A stretch of DNA of 64,000 nucleotides from Andrena cerasifolii (lineage: Eukaryota > Arthropoda > Insecta > Hymenoptera > Andrenidae), in NCBI RefSeq assembly GCF_050908995.1, contig NW_027484954.1:26607-90606 (forward strand), read 5' to 3'. The notes under the pieces were generated by a model. That model saw only the letters and a program-made list of their open reading frames with translations. It had not been told where the DNA came from and ran no database searches. Each line of letters opens with the position of its first letter. Position 1 is the stretch's first letter. The translations under genes were made by a program, and so were the position numbers. This document shows positions 1-11,090 of this stretch, piece after piece.

Positions 1-799
1 TTACTCGTTTTACTCGTTTTGCTCGTTTTACTCGTTTTACTCGTTTTACTCGTTTTACTCGTTTTACTCGTTTTACTCGTTTTACTCGTTTTACTCGTTT
101 TGCTCGTTTTCCTCGTTTTGCTCGTTTTACTCGTTTTACTCGTTTTACTCGTTTTACTCGTTTTACTCGTTTTACTCGTTTTACTCGTTTTACTAGTTTT
201 ACTCGTTTTACTCGTTTTACTCGGTTTACTCGTTTTACTCGTTTTACTCGGTTTACTCGTTTTACTCGTTTTACTCGTTTTACTCGTTTTACTCGTTTTA
301 CTCGTTTTACTCGTTTTACTCGTTTTACACGTTTTACTCGTTTTACACGTTTTACTCGTTTTACTCGTTTTACTCGTTTTGCTCGTTTTACTCGTTTTAC
401 TCGTTTTACTCGTTTCACTCGTTTTACTAGTTTTACTAGTTTTACTCGTTTTACTCGTTTTACTCGTTTTACTCGTTTAACTCGTTTTACTCGTTTTACT
501 CGTTTTACTCGTTTTACCCGTTTTACTCGTTTTACTCGTTTTACTCGTTTTACTCGTTTTACTCGTTTTACTCGTTTTACTCGTTTTACTCGCTTTATTC
601 GTTTTATTCGTTTTATTCGTTTTACTTGTTTTACTCGTTTTACTCGTTTTACTCGTTTTACTCGTTTTACTCGTTTCACTCGTTTCACTCGTTTTACTCG
701 TTTTACTCGTTTTACTCGTTTTACTCGTTTTACTCGTTTTACTCGTTTTACTCGTTTTACTCGTTTTACTCGTTTTACTCGTTTTACTCGTTTTACTCG

Positions 800-997
800 T
801 TTTACTAGTTTCACTCGTTTTACTCGTTTTACTAGTTTTTCTCGTTTTACTCGTTTTACTCGTTTTACTATTTTTACTCGTTTTACTCGTTTTACTAGTT
901 TTACTCGTTATACTCGTTTTACTAGTTTTACTCGTTTTACTCGGTTTTCTCGATTTACTCGTTTTACTAGTCTTACTAGTTTTGCTCGTTTTGCTCG
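800..997. repeat. 198-bp block
   Basis: TTTTACTAG subtype with four private changes: unit 5 is TTTTTCTCG, unit 17 is GTTTTCTCG, unit 20 is TCTTACTAG, and TTTAACTCG follows the block. The last three are shared with the copies at 4,049 and 5,971. Confidence 0.9.
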
Positions 998-1294
998 TTT
1001 AACTCGTTTTACACGTTTTACTCGTTTTACTCGTTTTACTCGTTTTACTAGTTTTGCTCGTTTTACTCGTTTTACTCGTTTTACTCGTTTTACTCGTTTT
1101 ACTCGGTTTACTCGTTTTACTCGTTTTACTCGTTTTACACGTTTTACTCGTTTTACTCGTTTTACTCGTTTTACTCGTTTTGCTCGTTTTACTCGTTTTA
1201 CTCGTTTTACTCGTTTTACTAGTTTTCCTCGTTTTACTCGTTTTACTCGTTTTACTCGTTTTACTCGTTTTACTCGTTTTACTCGTTTTACTCG

Positions 1295-1492
1295 TTTTAC
1301 TAGTTTCACTCGTTTTACTCGTTTTACTAGTTTTACTCGTTTTACTCGTTTTACTCGTTTTACTATTTTTACTCGTTTTACTCGTTTTACTAGTTTTACT
1401 CGTTATACTCGTTTTACTAGTTTTACTCGTTTTACTCGGTTTACTCGATTTACTCGTTTTACTAGTTTTACTAGTTTTGCTCGTTTTGCTCG
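1295..1492. repeat. 198-bp block
   Basis: TTTTACTAG subtype with no further change from the reference order. It lies 495 bp (55 units) after the previous block, and the same spacing recurs in copies B and C. Confidence 0.9.
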
Positions 1493-4048
1493 TTTTACTC
1501 GTTTTACACGTTTTACTCGTTTTACTCGTTTTACTCGTTTTACGCGTTTTACTAGTTTTGCTCGTTTTACTCGTTTTACTCGTTTTACTCGTTTTACTAG
1601 TTTTGCTCGTTTTACTCGTTTAACTCGTTTTACTCGTTTTACTCGTTTTACTCGTTTTACCCGTTTTATTCGTTTTACTCGTTTTACTCGTTTTACTCGT
1701 TTTACTCGATTTACACGTTTTACTCGTTTTACTCGTTTTACTCGTTTTACTAGTTTTGCTCGTTTTACTCGTTTTACTCGTTTTACTCGTTTTACTAGTT
1801 TTGCTCGTTTTACTCGTTTTACTCGTTTTACTCTTTTAACTCGTTTTACTCGTTTTACTCGTTTTACTCGTTTTACCCGTTTTATTCGTTTTACTCGTTT
1901 TACTCGTTTTACTCGTTTTACTCGTTTTACTCGTTTTACTCGTTTTACTCGTTTTACTCGTTTTACTCGTTTTACTCGTTTTACTAGTTTCACTCGTTTT
2001 ACTCGTTTTACTCGTTTTACTAGTTTTACTCGTTTTACTCGTTTTACTCGTTTTACTCGTTTTACTCGTTTTACTCGTTTTACTCGTTTTACTCGTTTTA
2101 CTAGTTTTGCTCGTTTTACTCGTTTTACTCGTTTTACTCGTTTAACTCGTTTTACTCGTTTTACTCGTTTTACTCGTTTTACCCGTTTTATTCGTTTTAC
2201 TCGTTTTACTCGTTTTACTCGTTTTACTCGTTTTACTCGTTTTACTCGTTTTACTCGTTTTACTCGTTTTACTCGTTTTACTCGTTTAACTCGTTTTACT
2301 CGTTTTACTCGGTTTACTCGTTTTACTCGTTTTACTCGTTTTACTCGTTTTACTCGTTTTACTCGTTTTACTCGTTTTACTCGTTTTACTCGTTTTACTC
2401 GTTTTACTCGTTTTACACGTTTTACTCGTTTTACACGTTTTACTCGTTTTACTCGTTTTGCTCGTTTTACTCGTTTTACTCGTTTTACTCGTTTTACTCG
2501 TTTTACTCGTTTTACTCGTTTTACTCGTTTTACTCGTTTTACTCGTTTTACTAGTTTTGCTCGTTTTACTCGTTTTACTCGTTTTACTCGTTTTACTCGA
2601 TTTACTTGTTTTACTCGTTTTACTCGTTTTACTAGTTTTACTCGTTTTACTCGTTTTACTCGTTTTACTCGTTTAACTCGTTTTACTCGTTTTACTCGTT
2701 TTACACGTTTTACTCGTTTTACACGTTTTACTCGTTTTACCCGTTTTATTCGTTTTACTCGTTTTACTCGTTTTACTCGATTTACACGTTTTACTCGTTT
2801 TACTCGTTTTACTCGTTTTACTAGTTTTGCTCGTTTTACCCGTTTTACTCGTTTTACTCGTTTTACTCGTTTTACTCGTTTTACTCGTTTTACTCGTTTT
2901 ACTCGTGTTACCCGTTTTACTCGTTTTACTCGCTTTACTCGTTTTACTCGTTTTACTCGTTTTATTCGTTTTACTAGTTTTACTAGTTTTACTCGTTTTA
3001 CTCGTATTACTCGTTTTACTCGTTTTACTCGTTTTACTCGTTTTACTCGTTTTACTAGTTTTACTCGTTTTACTCGTTTTACTCGTTTTACTCGTTTAAC
3101 TAGTTTAACTCGTTTTACTCGTTTTACTCGGTTTACTCGTTTTACTCGTTTTACTCGTTTTACTCGTTTTACTCGTTTTACTCGTTTTACTCGTTTTACT
3201 CGTTTTACACGTTTTACTCGTTTTACACGTTTTACTCGTTTTACTCGTTTTACTCGTTTTGCTCGTTTTACTCGTTTTACTCGTTTTACTCGTTTTACTC
3301 GTTTTACTCGTTTTACTCGTTTTACTCGTTTTGCTCGTTTTGCTCGTTTTGCTCGTTTTGCTCGTTTTGCTCGTTTTACTCGTTTTACTCGTTTTACTCG
3401 TTTTACTCGTTTTACTCGTTTTACTCGTTTTACTAGTTTTACTCGTTTTACTCGTTTTACTCGGTTTACTCGTTTTACTCGTTTTACTCGGTTTACTCGT
3501 TTTACTCGTTTTACTCGTTTTACTCGTTTTACTCGTTTTACTCGTTTTACTCGTTTTACTCGTTTTACTCGTTTTACACGTTTTACTCGTTTTACACGTT
3601 TTACTCGTTTTACTCGTTTTACTCGTTTTGCTCGTTTTACTCGTTTTACTCGTTTTACTCGTTTCACTCGTTTTACTAGTTTTACTAGTTTTACTCGTTT
3701 TACTCGTTTTACTCGTTTTACTCGTTTAACTCGTTTTACTCGTTTTACTCGTTTTACTCGTTTTACCCGTTTTACTCGTTTTACTCGTTTTACTCGTTTT
3801 ACTCGTTTTACTCGTTTTACTCGTTTTACTCGCTTTATTCGTTTTATTCGTTTTATTCGTTTTACTTGTTTTACTCGTTTTACTCGTTTTACTCGTTTTA
3901 CTCGTTTTACTCGTTTCACTCGTTTCACTCGTTTTACTCGTTTTACTCGTTTTACTCGTTTTACTCGTTTTACTCGTTTTACTCGTTTTACTCGTTTTAC
4001 TCGTTTTACTCGTTTTACTCGTTTTACTCGTTTTACTCGTTTTACTCG

Positions 4049-4246
4049 TTTTACTAGTTTCACTCGTTTTACTCGTTTTACTAGTTTTACTCGTTTTACT
4101 CGTTTTACTCGTTTTACTATTTTTACTCGTTTTACTCGTTTTACTAGTTTTACTCGTTATACTCGTTTTACTAGTTTTACTCGTTTTACTCGGTTTTCTC
4201 GATTTACTCGTTTTACTAGTCTTACTAGTTTTGCTCGTTTTGCTCG
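4049..4246. repeat. 198-bp block
   Basis: Copy B counterpart of 800-997. It has GTTTTCTCG at unit 17 and TCTTACTAG at unit 20 but a consensus unit 5, so the TTTTTCTCG change arose only in copy A. It ends 74 bp before the indel-rich tract and is a full 198 bp. Confidence 0.9.
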
Positions 4247-4539
4247 TTTAACTCGTTTTACACGTTTTACTCGTTTTACTCGTTTTACTCGTTTTACTAG
4301 TTTTGCTCGTTTTACTCGTTTTACTTTACTCGTTTTACTCGTTTACTCGGTTTACTCGTTTTACTCGTTTTACTCGTTTTACACGTTTTACTCGTTTTAC
4401 TCGTTTTTACTCGTTTTACTCGTTTTGCTCGTTTTACTCGTTTTACTCGTTTTACTCGTTTTACTAGTTTTCCTCGTTTTACTCGTTTTACTCGTTTTAC
4501 TCGTTTTACTCGTTTTACTCGTTTTACTCGTTTTACTCG

Positions 4540-4736
4540 TTTTACTAGTTTCACTCGTTTTACTCGTTTTACTAGTTTTACTCGTTTTACTCGTTTTACT
4601 CGTTTTACTATTTTTACTCGTTTTACTCGTTTTACTAGTTTTACTCGTTATACTCGTTTTACTAGTTTTACTCGTTTACTCGGTTTACTCGATTTACTCG
4701 TTTTACTAGTTTTACTAGTTTTGCTCGTTTTGCTCG
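4540..4736. repeat. 198-bp block shortened to 197 bp
   Basis: Counterpart of 1,295-1,492 inside the indel-rich tract. All 22 units are recognisable, but a T is missing before GTTTACTCG near 4,675. Confidence 0.88.
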
Positions 4737-5970
4737 TTTACTCGTTTTACACGTTTACTCGTTTTACTCGTTTTACTCGTTTTACTCGTTTTACTCGTTT
4801 TACTCGTTTTACTCGTTTTTACTCGTTTTACTAGTTTCACTCGTTTTACTCGTTTTACTAGTTTTACTCGTTTTACTCGTTTTACTCGTTTTACTATTTT
4901 ACTCGTTTTACTCGTTTTACTAGTTTTACTCGTTATACTCGTTTTACTAGTTTTACTCGTTTTACTCGGTTTACTCGATTTACTCGTTTTACTCGTTTTA
5001 CTCGTTTTACTCGTTTTACTAGTTTTGCTCGTTTTACTCGTTTTACTCGTTTTACTCGTTTAACTCGTTTTACTCGTTTACTCGTTTTACTCGTTTTACT
5101 CGTTTTACTCGTTTTACTCGTTTTACTAGTTTTGCTCGTTTTACTCGTTTTACTCGTTTTACTCGTTTTACTCGTTTTACTCGTTTTACTCGTTTTACTA
5201 GTTTCACTCGTTTTACTCGTTTTACTAGTTTTACTCGTTTTACTCGTTTTACTAGTTTTACTCGTTTTACTCGTTTTACTCGTTTTACTCGTTTTACTCG
5301 TTTTACTCGTTTTACTCGTTTTACTCGTTTTACTCGTTTTACTCGTTTGACTCGTTTTACTCGTTTACTCGTTTTACTCGTTTTACTCGTTTTACTCGTT
5401 TTACTCGGTTTACTCGTTTTACTCGTTTTACTCGGTTTACTCGTTTTACTCGTTTTACTCGTTTTACTCGTTTTACTCGTTTTACTCGTTTTACTCGTTT
5501 TACTCGTTTTACTCGTTTTACACGTTTTACTCGTTTTACACGTTTTACTCGTTTTACTCGTTTTACTCGTTTTGCTCGTTTTACTCGTTTTACTCGTTTT
5601 ACTCGTTTCACTCGTTTTACTAGTTTTACTAGTTTTACTCGTTTTACTCGTTTTACTCGTTTACTCGTTTAACTCGTTTACTCGTTTTACTCGTTTTACT
5701 CGTTTTACCCGTTTTACTCGTTTTACTCGTTTTACTCGTTTTACTCGTTTTACTCGTTTACTCGTTTTACTCGCTTTATTCGTTTTATTCGTTTTATTCG
5801 TTTTACTTGTTTTACTCGTTTTACTCGTTTTACTCGTTTTACTCGTTTTACTCGTTTCACTCGTTTCACTCGTTTTACTCGTTTTACTCGTTTTACTCGT
5901 TTTACTCGTTTACTCGTTTTACTCGTTTTACTCGTTTTACTCGTTTTACTCGTTTTACTCGTTTTACTCG

Positions 5971-6167
5971 TTTTACTAGTTTCACTCGTTTTACTCGTTT
6001 TACTAGTTTTACTCGTTTTACTCGTTTTACTCGTTTTACTATTTTACTCGTTTTACTCGTTTTACTAGTTTTACTCGTTATACTCGTTTTACTAGTTTTA
6101 CTCGTTTTACTCGGTTTTCTCGATTTACTCGTTTTACTAGTCTTACTAGTTTTGCTCGTTTTGCTCG
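5971..6167. repeat. 198-bp block shortened to 197 bp
   Basis: Counterpart of 800-997 in copy C, with GTTTTCTCG and TCTTACTAG. One T is missing after unit 8 (TTTTACTAT) near 6,042. Confidence 0.88.
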
Positions 6168-6465
6168 TTTAACTCGTTTTACACGTTTTACTCGTTTTAC
6201 TCGTTTTACTCGTTTTACTAGTTTTGCTCGTTTTACTCGTTTTACTCGTTTTACTCGTTTTACTCGTTTTACTCGGTTTACTCGTTTTACTCGTTTTACT
6301 CGTTTTACACGTTTTACTCGTTTTACTCGTTTTACTCGTTTTACTCGTTTTGCTCGTTTTACTCGTTTTACTCGTTTTACTCGTTTTACTAGTTTTTCCT
6401 CGTTTTACTCGTTTTACTCGTTTTACTCGTTTTACTCGTTTTACTCGTTTTACTCGTTTTACTCG

Positions 6466-6662
6466 TTTACTAGTTTCACTCGTTTTACTCGTTTTACTAG
6501 TTTTACTCGTTTTACTCGTTTTACTCGTTTTACTATTTTTACTCGTTTTACTCGTTTTACTAGTTTTACTCGTTATACTCGTTTTACTAGTTTTACTCGT
6601 TTTACTCGGTTTACTCGATTTACTCGTTTTACTAGTTTTACTAGTTTTGCTCGTTTTGCTCG
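6466..6662. repeat. 198-bp block shortened to 197 bp
   Basis: Counterpart of 1,295-1,492 in copy C. The first unit is TTTACTAG, one T short. Confidence 0.88.
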
Positions 6663-7948
6663 TTTTACTCGTTTTACACGTTTTACTCGTTTTACTCGTT
6701 TTACTCGTTTTACGCGTTTTACTAGTTTTGCTCGTTTTACTCGTTTTACTCGTTTTACTCGTTTTACTAGTTTTGCTCGTTTTACCTCGTTTAACTCGTT
6801 TTACTCGTTTTACTCGTTTTACTCGTTTTACCCGTTTTATTCGTTTTACTCGTTTTACTCGTTTTACTCGTTTTACTCGATTTACACGTTTTACTCGTTT
6901 TACTCGTTTTACTCGTTTTACTAGTTTTGCTCGTTTTACTCGTTTTACTCGTTTTACTCGTTTTACTAGTTTTGCTCGTTTTACTCGTTTTACTCGTTTT
7001 ACTCGTTTAACTCGTTTTACTCGTTTTACTCGTTTTTACTCGTTTTACCCGTTTTATTCGTTTTACTCGTTTTACTCGTTTTACTCGTTTTACTCGTTTT
7101 ACTCGTTTTACTCGTTTTACTCGTTTTACTCGTTTTACTCGTTTTACTCGTTTTACTAGTTTCACTCGTTTTACTCGTTTTACTCGTTTTACTAGTTTTA
7201 CTCGTTTTACTCGTTTTACTCGTTTTACTCGTTTTACTCGTTTTACTCGTTTTACTCGTTTTACTCGTTTTACTCGTTTTACTCGTTTTACTAGTTTTGC
7301 TCGTTTTACTCGTTTTACTCGTTTTACTCGTTTAACTCGTTTTACTCGTTTTACTCGTTTTACTCGTTTTACCGTTTTATTCGTTTTACTCGTTTTACTC
7401 GTTTTACTCGTTTTACTCGTTTTACTCGTTTTACTCGTTTTACTCGTTTTACTCGTTTTACTCGTTTTACTAGTTTCACTCGTTTTACTCGTTTTACTAG
7501 TTTTACTCGTTTTACTCGTTTTACTAGTTTTACTCGTTTTACTCGTTTTACTCGTTTTACTCGTTTTACTCGTTTACTCGTTTTACTCGTTTTACTCGTT
7601 TTACTCGTTTTACTCGTTTTACTCGTTTTACTCGTTTTACTCGTTTTTACTCGTTTTACTCGTTTTACTCGTTTCACTCGTTTTACTCGTTTTACTAGTT
7701 TCACTCGTTTTACTCGTTTTACTAGTTTTACTCGTTTTACTCGTTTTACTCGTTTTACTATTTTTACTCGTTTTACTCGTTTTACTCGTTTTACTCGTTT
7801 TACTCGTTTTACTCGTTTTACTCGTTTTACTCGTTTTACTCGTTTTACTCGTTTTACTCGTTTAACTAGTTTTACTCGTTTTACTCGTTTTACTCGTTAC
7901 TCGTTTTACTCGTTTTACTCGTTTTACTCGTTTTACTCGTTTTACTCG

Positions 7949-7962
7949 TTTTACGAGTCTCG
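7949..7962. other. Atypical 14-nt junction unit
   Basis: One unit reads TTTTACGAGTCTCG, the only interruption of this kind in the window: five extra bases, GAGTC, inside an otherwise normal unit. CGAG and CTCG form a short inverted repeat around one T, and CGAGT is the reverse complement of the ACTCG that ends the normal unit. Everything to the right stays in strict register for 48.6 kb. It may be an assembly join, or a real rejoined break with a tiny inverted or templated insertion. Confidence 0.8.
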
Positions 7963-9368
7963 TTTTACTCGTTTTACTCGTTTTACTCGTTTTACTCGTT
8001 TTACTCGTTTTACTCGTTTTACTCGTTTTACTCGTTTTACTCGTTTTACTCGTTTTACTCGTTTTACTCGTTTTACTCGTTTAACTAGTTTTACTCGTTT
8101 TACTCGTTTTACTCGTTTTACTCGTTTTACTCGTTTTACTCGTTTTACTCGTTTTACTCGTTTTACTCGTTTTACTCGTTTTACTAGTTTCACTCGTTTT
8201 ACTCGTTTTACTAGTTTTACTCGTTTTACTCGTTTTACTAGTTTTACTCGTTTTACTCGTTTTACTCGTTTTACTCGTTTTACTCGTTTTACTCGTTTTA
8301 CTAGTTTCACTCGTTTTACTCGTTTTACTAGTTTTACTAGTTTTACTCGTTTTACTCGTTTTACTCGTTTTACTCGTTTTACTCGTTTTACTCGTTTTAC
8401 TCGTTTTACTCGTTTTACTCGTTTTACTCGTTTTACTCGTTTTACTCGTTTTACTCGTTTTACTCGTTTTACTAGTTTCACTCGTTTTACTCGTTTTACT
8501 AGTTTTACTCGTTTTACTCGTTTTACTAGTTTTACTCGTTTTACTCGTTTTACTCGTTTTACTCGTTTTACTCGTTTTACTCGTTTTACTCGTTTTACTC
8601 GTTTTACTCGTTTTACTCGTTTTACTCGTTTTACTCGTTTTACTCGTTTTACTCGTTTCACTCGTTTTACTCGTTTTACTAGTTTCACTCGTTTTACTCG
8701 TTTTACTAGTTTTACTCGTTTTACTCGTTTTACTCGTTTTACTATTTTTACTCGTTTTACTCGTTTTACTCGTTTTACTCGTTTTACTCGTTTTACTCGT
8801 TTTACTCGTTTTACTCGTTTTACTCGTTTTACTCGTTTAACTAGTTTTACTCGTTTTACTCGTTTTACTCGGTTTACTCGTTTTACTCGTTTTACTCGTT
8901 TTACTCGTTTTACTCGTTTTACTCGTTTTACTCGTTTTACTCGTTTTACTCGTTTTACTCGTTTTACTCGTTTTACTCGTTTTACTCGTTTTACTCGTTT
9001 TACTCGTTTTACTCGTTTTACTCGTTTTACTCGTTTTACTCGTTTTACTCGTTTTACTCGTTTTACTCGTTTTACTCGTTTTACTCGTTTAACTAGTTTT
9101 ACTCGTTTTACTCGTTTTACTCGGTTTACTCGTTTTACTCGTTTTACTCGTTTTACTCGTTTTACTCGTTTTACTCGTTTTACTCGTTTTACTCGTTTTA
9201 CTCGTTTTACTCGTTTTACTCGTTTTACTGGTTTTACTCGTTTTACACGTTTTACTCGTTTTACACGTTTTACTCGTTTTACTCGTTTTACTCGTTTTAC
9301 TCGTTTTACTCGTTTTACTCGTTTTACTCGTTTTACTCGTTTTACTCGTTTTACTCGTTTTACTAGTT

Positions 9369-11090
9369 TTGCTCGTTTTACTCGTTTTACTCGTTTTACT
9401 CGTTTTACCCGTTTTATTCGTTTTACTCGTTTTACTCGTTTTACTCGTTTTACTCGTTTTACTCGTTTTACTCGTTTTACTCGTTTTACTCGTTTTACTC
9501 GTTTTACTCGTTTTACTAGTTTCACTCGTTTTACTCGTTTTACTCGTTTTACTCGTTTTACTCGTTTTACTCGTTTTACTCGTTTTACTCGTTTTACTCG
9601 TTTTACTCGTTTTACCCGTTTTACTCGTTTTACTCGTTTTACTAGTTTCACTCGTTTTACTCGTTTTACTAGTTTTACTCGTTTTACTCGTTTTACTCGT
9701 TTTACTCGTTTTACTCGTTTTACTATTTTTACTCGTTTTACTCGTTTTACTAGTTTTACTAGTTTTACTCGTTTTACTAGTTTTACTCGTTTTACTCGTT
9801 TTACTCGGTTTACTCGATTTACTCGTTTTACTAGTTTTACTAGATTTGCTCGTTTTGCTCGTTTTACTCGTTTTACTCGTTTTACTCGTTTTACTAGTTT
9901 TGCTCGTTTTACTCGTTTTACTCGTTTTACTCCTTTTACTCGTTTTACTCGGTTTACTCGTTTTACTCGTTTTACTCGGTTTACTCGTTTTACTCGTTTT
10001 ACTCGTTTTACTCGTTTTACTCGTTTTACCCGTTTTACTCGTTTTACTCGCTTTACTCGTTTTACTCGTTTTACTCGTTTTACTCGTTTTACTAGTTTTA
10101 CTAGTTTTACTCGTTTTACTCGTTTTACTCGTTTAACTCGTTTAACTCGTTTTACTCGTTTTACTCGGTTTACTCGTTTTACTCGTTTTACTAGTTTCAC
10201 TCGTTTTACTCGTTTTACTAGTTTTACTCGTTTTACTCGTTTTACTCGTTTTACTCGTTTTACTCGTTTTACTCGTTTTACTCGTTTTACTCGTTTTACT
10301 AGTTTCACTCGTTTTACTCGTTTTACTAGTTTTACTCGTTTTACTCGTTTTACTCGTTTTACTCGTTTTACTCGTTTTACTCGTTTTACTGGTTTTACTC
10401 GTTTTACACGTTTTACTCGTTTTACACGTTTTACTCGTTTTACTCGTTTTACTCGTTTTACTCGTTTTACTCGTTTTACTCGTTTTACTCGTTTTACTCG
10501 TTTTACTCGTTTTACTAGTTTTGCTCGTTTTACTCGTTTTACTCGTTTTACTCGTTTTACTCGTTTTACTCGTTTTACTCGTTTTACTCGATTTACTTGT
10601 TTTACTCGTTTTACTAATTTTACTCGTTTTACTCGTTTTACTCGTTTTACTCGTTTAACTCGTTTTACTCGTTTTACTCGTTTTACACGTTTTACTCGTT
10701 TTACACGTTTTACTCGTTTTACCCGTTTTATTCGTTTTACTCGTTTTACTCGTTTTACTCGATTTACACGTTTTACTCGTTTTACTCGTTTTACTCGTTT
10801 TACTAGTTTTGCTCGTTTTACTCGTTTTACTCGTTTTACTCGTTTTACTAGTTTTGCTCGTTTTACTCGTTTTACTCGTTTTACTCGTTTTACTCGTTTA
10901 ACTCGTTTTACTCGTTTTACTCGTTTTACTCGTTTTACCCGTTTTATTCGTTTTACTCGTTTTACTCGTTTTACTCGTTTTACTCGTTTTACTCGTTTTA
11001 CTCGTTTTACTCGTTTTACTCGTTTTACTCGTTTTACTCGTTTTACTAGTTTCACTCGTTTTACTCGTTTTACTAGTTTTACTAGTTTTA
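9369..11090. repeat. Dispersed duplication D1, copy 1
   Basis: This matches 15,588-17,280 landmark by landmark at an offset of 6,192 or 6,201 bp. Shared points are ATTTGCTCG at 9,844/16,036, TTTTACTCC at about 9,931/16,132, TTTTACCCG at 10,029/16,230, TTTTACTGG at 10,391/16,592, ATTTACTTG at 10,591/16,783, TTTTACCCG-TTTTATTCG at 10,722/16,914 and CTAG-TTTCACTCG at 11,047/17,239. The copies differ by single 9-bp units. Confidence 0.85.
9841..9858. repeat. ATTTGCTCG marker dimer, five sites
   Basis: A doubly changed unit, ATTTGCTCG, follows TTTTACTAG and precedes TTTTGCTCG. It is seen at about 9,844, 16,036, 17,620, 19,852 and 23,542 and nowhere else. Spacings are 6,192, 1,584, 2,232 and 3,690 bp, all multiples of 9. 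Each site follows a TTTTACTAT-containing block with one extra CTAG, so these are five copies of one ancestral module. Confidence 0.82.

Larger units (their letters stand above)
200..2280. repeat. Segmental duplication copy A
   Basis: The order of variant units here matches 5,384-7,460 (copy C) at an offset of 5,170-5,190 and, over its first 1.3 kb, 3,421-4,756 (copy B) at an offset of 3,240-3,249. Shared landmarks are the TTATTCG triplet, two adjacent TTTCACTCG units, GTTTTCTCG followed by ATTTACTCG, TCTTACTAG, TTTTACGCG and the TTTTACCCG-TTTTATTCG pair. Copy A has no register-breaking indel, whereas C and the later part of B do. Boundaries are approximate because the flanks are the same repeat. 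Confidence 0.85.
1..4320. repeat. Left in-register subarray
   Basis: The final G of each unit stays at position 7 modulo 9 for the whole stretch, so no net indel is visible. It holds two 198-bp blocks (800-997 and 1295-1492), a third at 4049-4246, and duplicated segments described separately. Private or near-private variants include three successive units ending TTATTCG near 595-620 (the first starting CTTT), TTTTCCTCG near 107-115 and 1224, and TTTTACGCG near 1541. Five consecutive TTTTGCTCG units lie at about 3329-3373. Confidence 0.9.
3421..4756. repeat. Segmental duplication copy B
   Basis: This segment follows copy A through GTTTACTCG, TTTTACACG, the TTATTCG triplet, GTTTTCTCG, TCTTACTAG and TTTTCCTCG. 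Unit-number differences of plus or minus one occur in the early part. After 4,320 several 1- to 4-nt indels appear that copy A lacks. Similarity stops at about 4,756. Confidence 0.82.
5384..7460. repeat. Segmental duplication copy C (indel-bearing)
   Basis: Copy C carries the same landmark series as copy A, including TTTTACGCG near 6,714, TTTTCCTCG (here with an extra T) near 6,395 and the TTTTACCCG-TTTTATTCG pairs near 6,831 and 7,371. It differs mainly by single-base indels, most of them T4 runs read as T3 or T5, plus an extra C near 6,785 and a missing C near 7,372. It ends where copy A continues with TTTAACTCG and GTTTACTCG and this copy continues with TTTTACTAG-TTTCACTCG. Confidence 0.83.
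4321..7962. repeat. Indel-rich, register-broken tract
   Basis: I count about 24 departures from the 9-bp register: -4 near 4,324; -1 near 4,342, 4,675, 4,738, 4,753, 4,896, 5,077, 5,363, 5,660, 5,678, 5,757, 5,909, 6,042, 6,467, 7,372 and 7,574; +1 near 4,404, 4,816, 6,393, 6,785, 7,034 and 7,645; -2 near 7,897; +5 near 7,955. Their sum agrees with the register change across the tract (position 7 to position 6 modulo 9). Most are T-run length changes. The neighbouring 4.3 kb and the following 48.6 kb show none. The tract could be an error-prone or patched part of the assembly, or truly divergent satellite. The sequence alone favours the former. Confidence 0.85.

Noticed and set aside
1..4709. 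Short Leu-Leu-Val, Tyr-Ser-Phe and Lys-Arg-Val frames that look like membrane or basic repeat peptides
   Set aside because: They begin at TTTTGCTCG (TTG) or TTTCACTCG (GTG on the minus strand) and end at TTTAACTCG, TTTTACTAG or TTATACTCG, so their limits only map the variant units.
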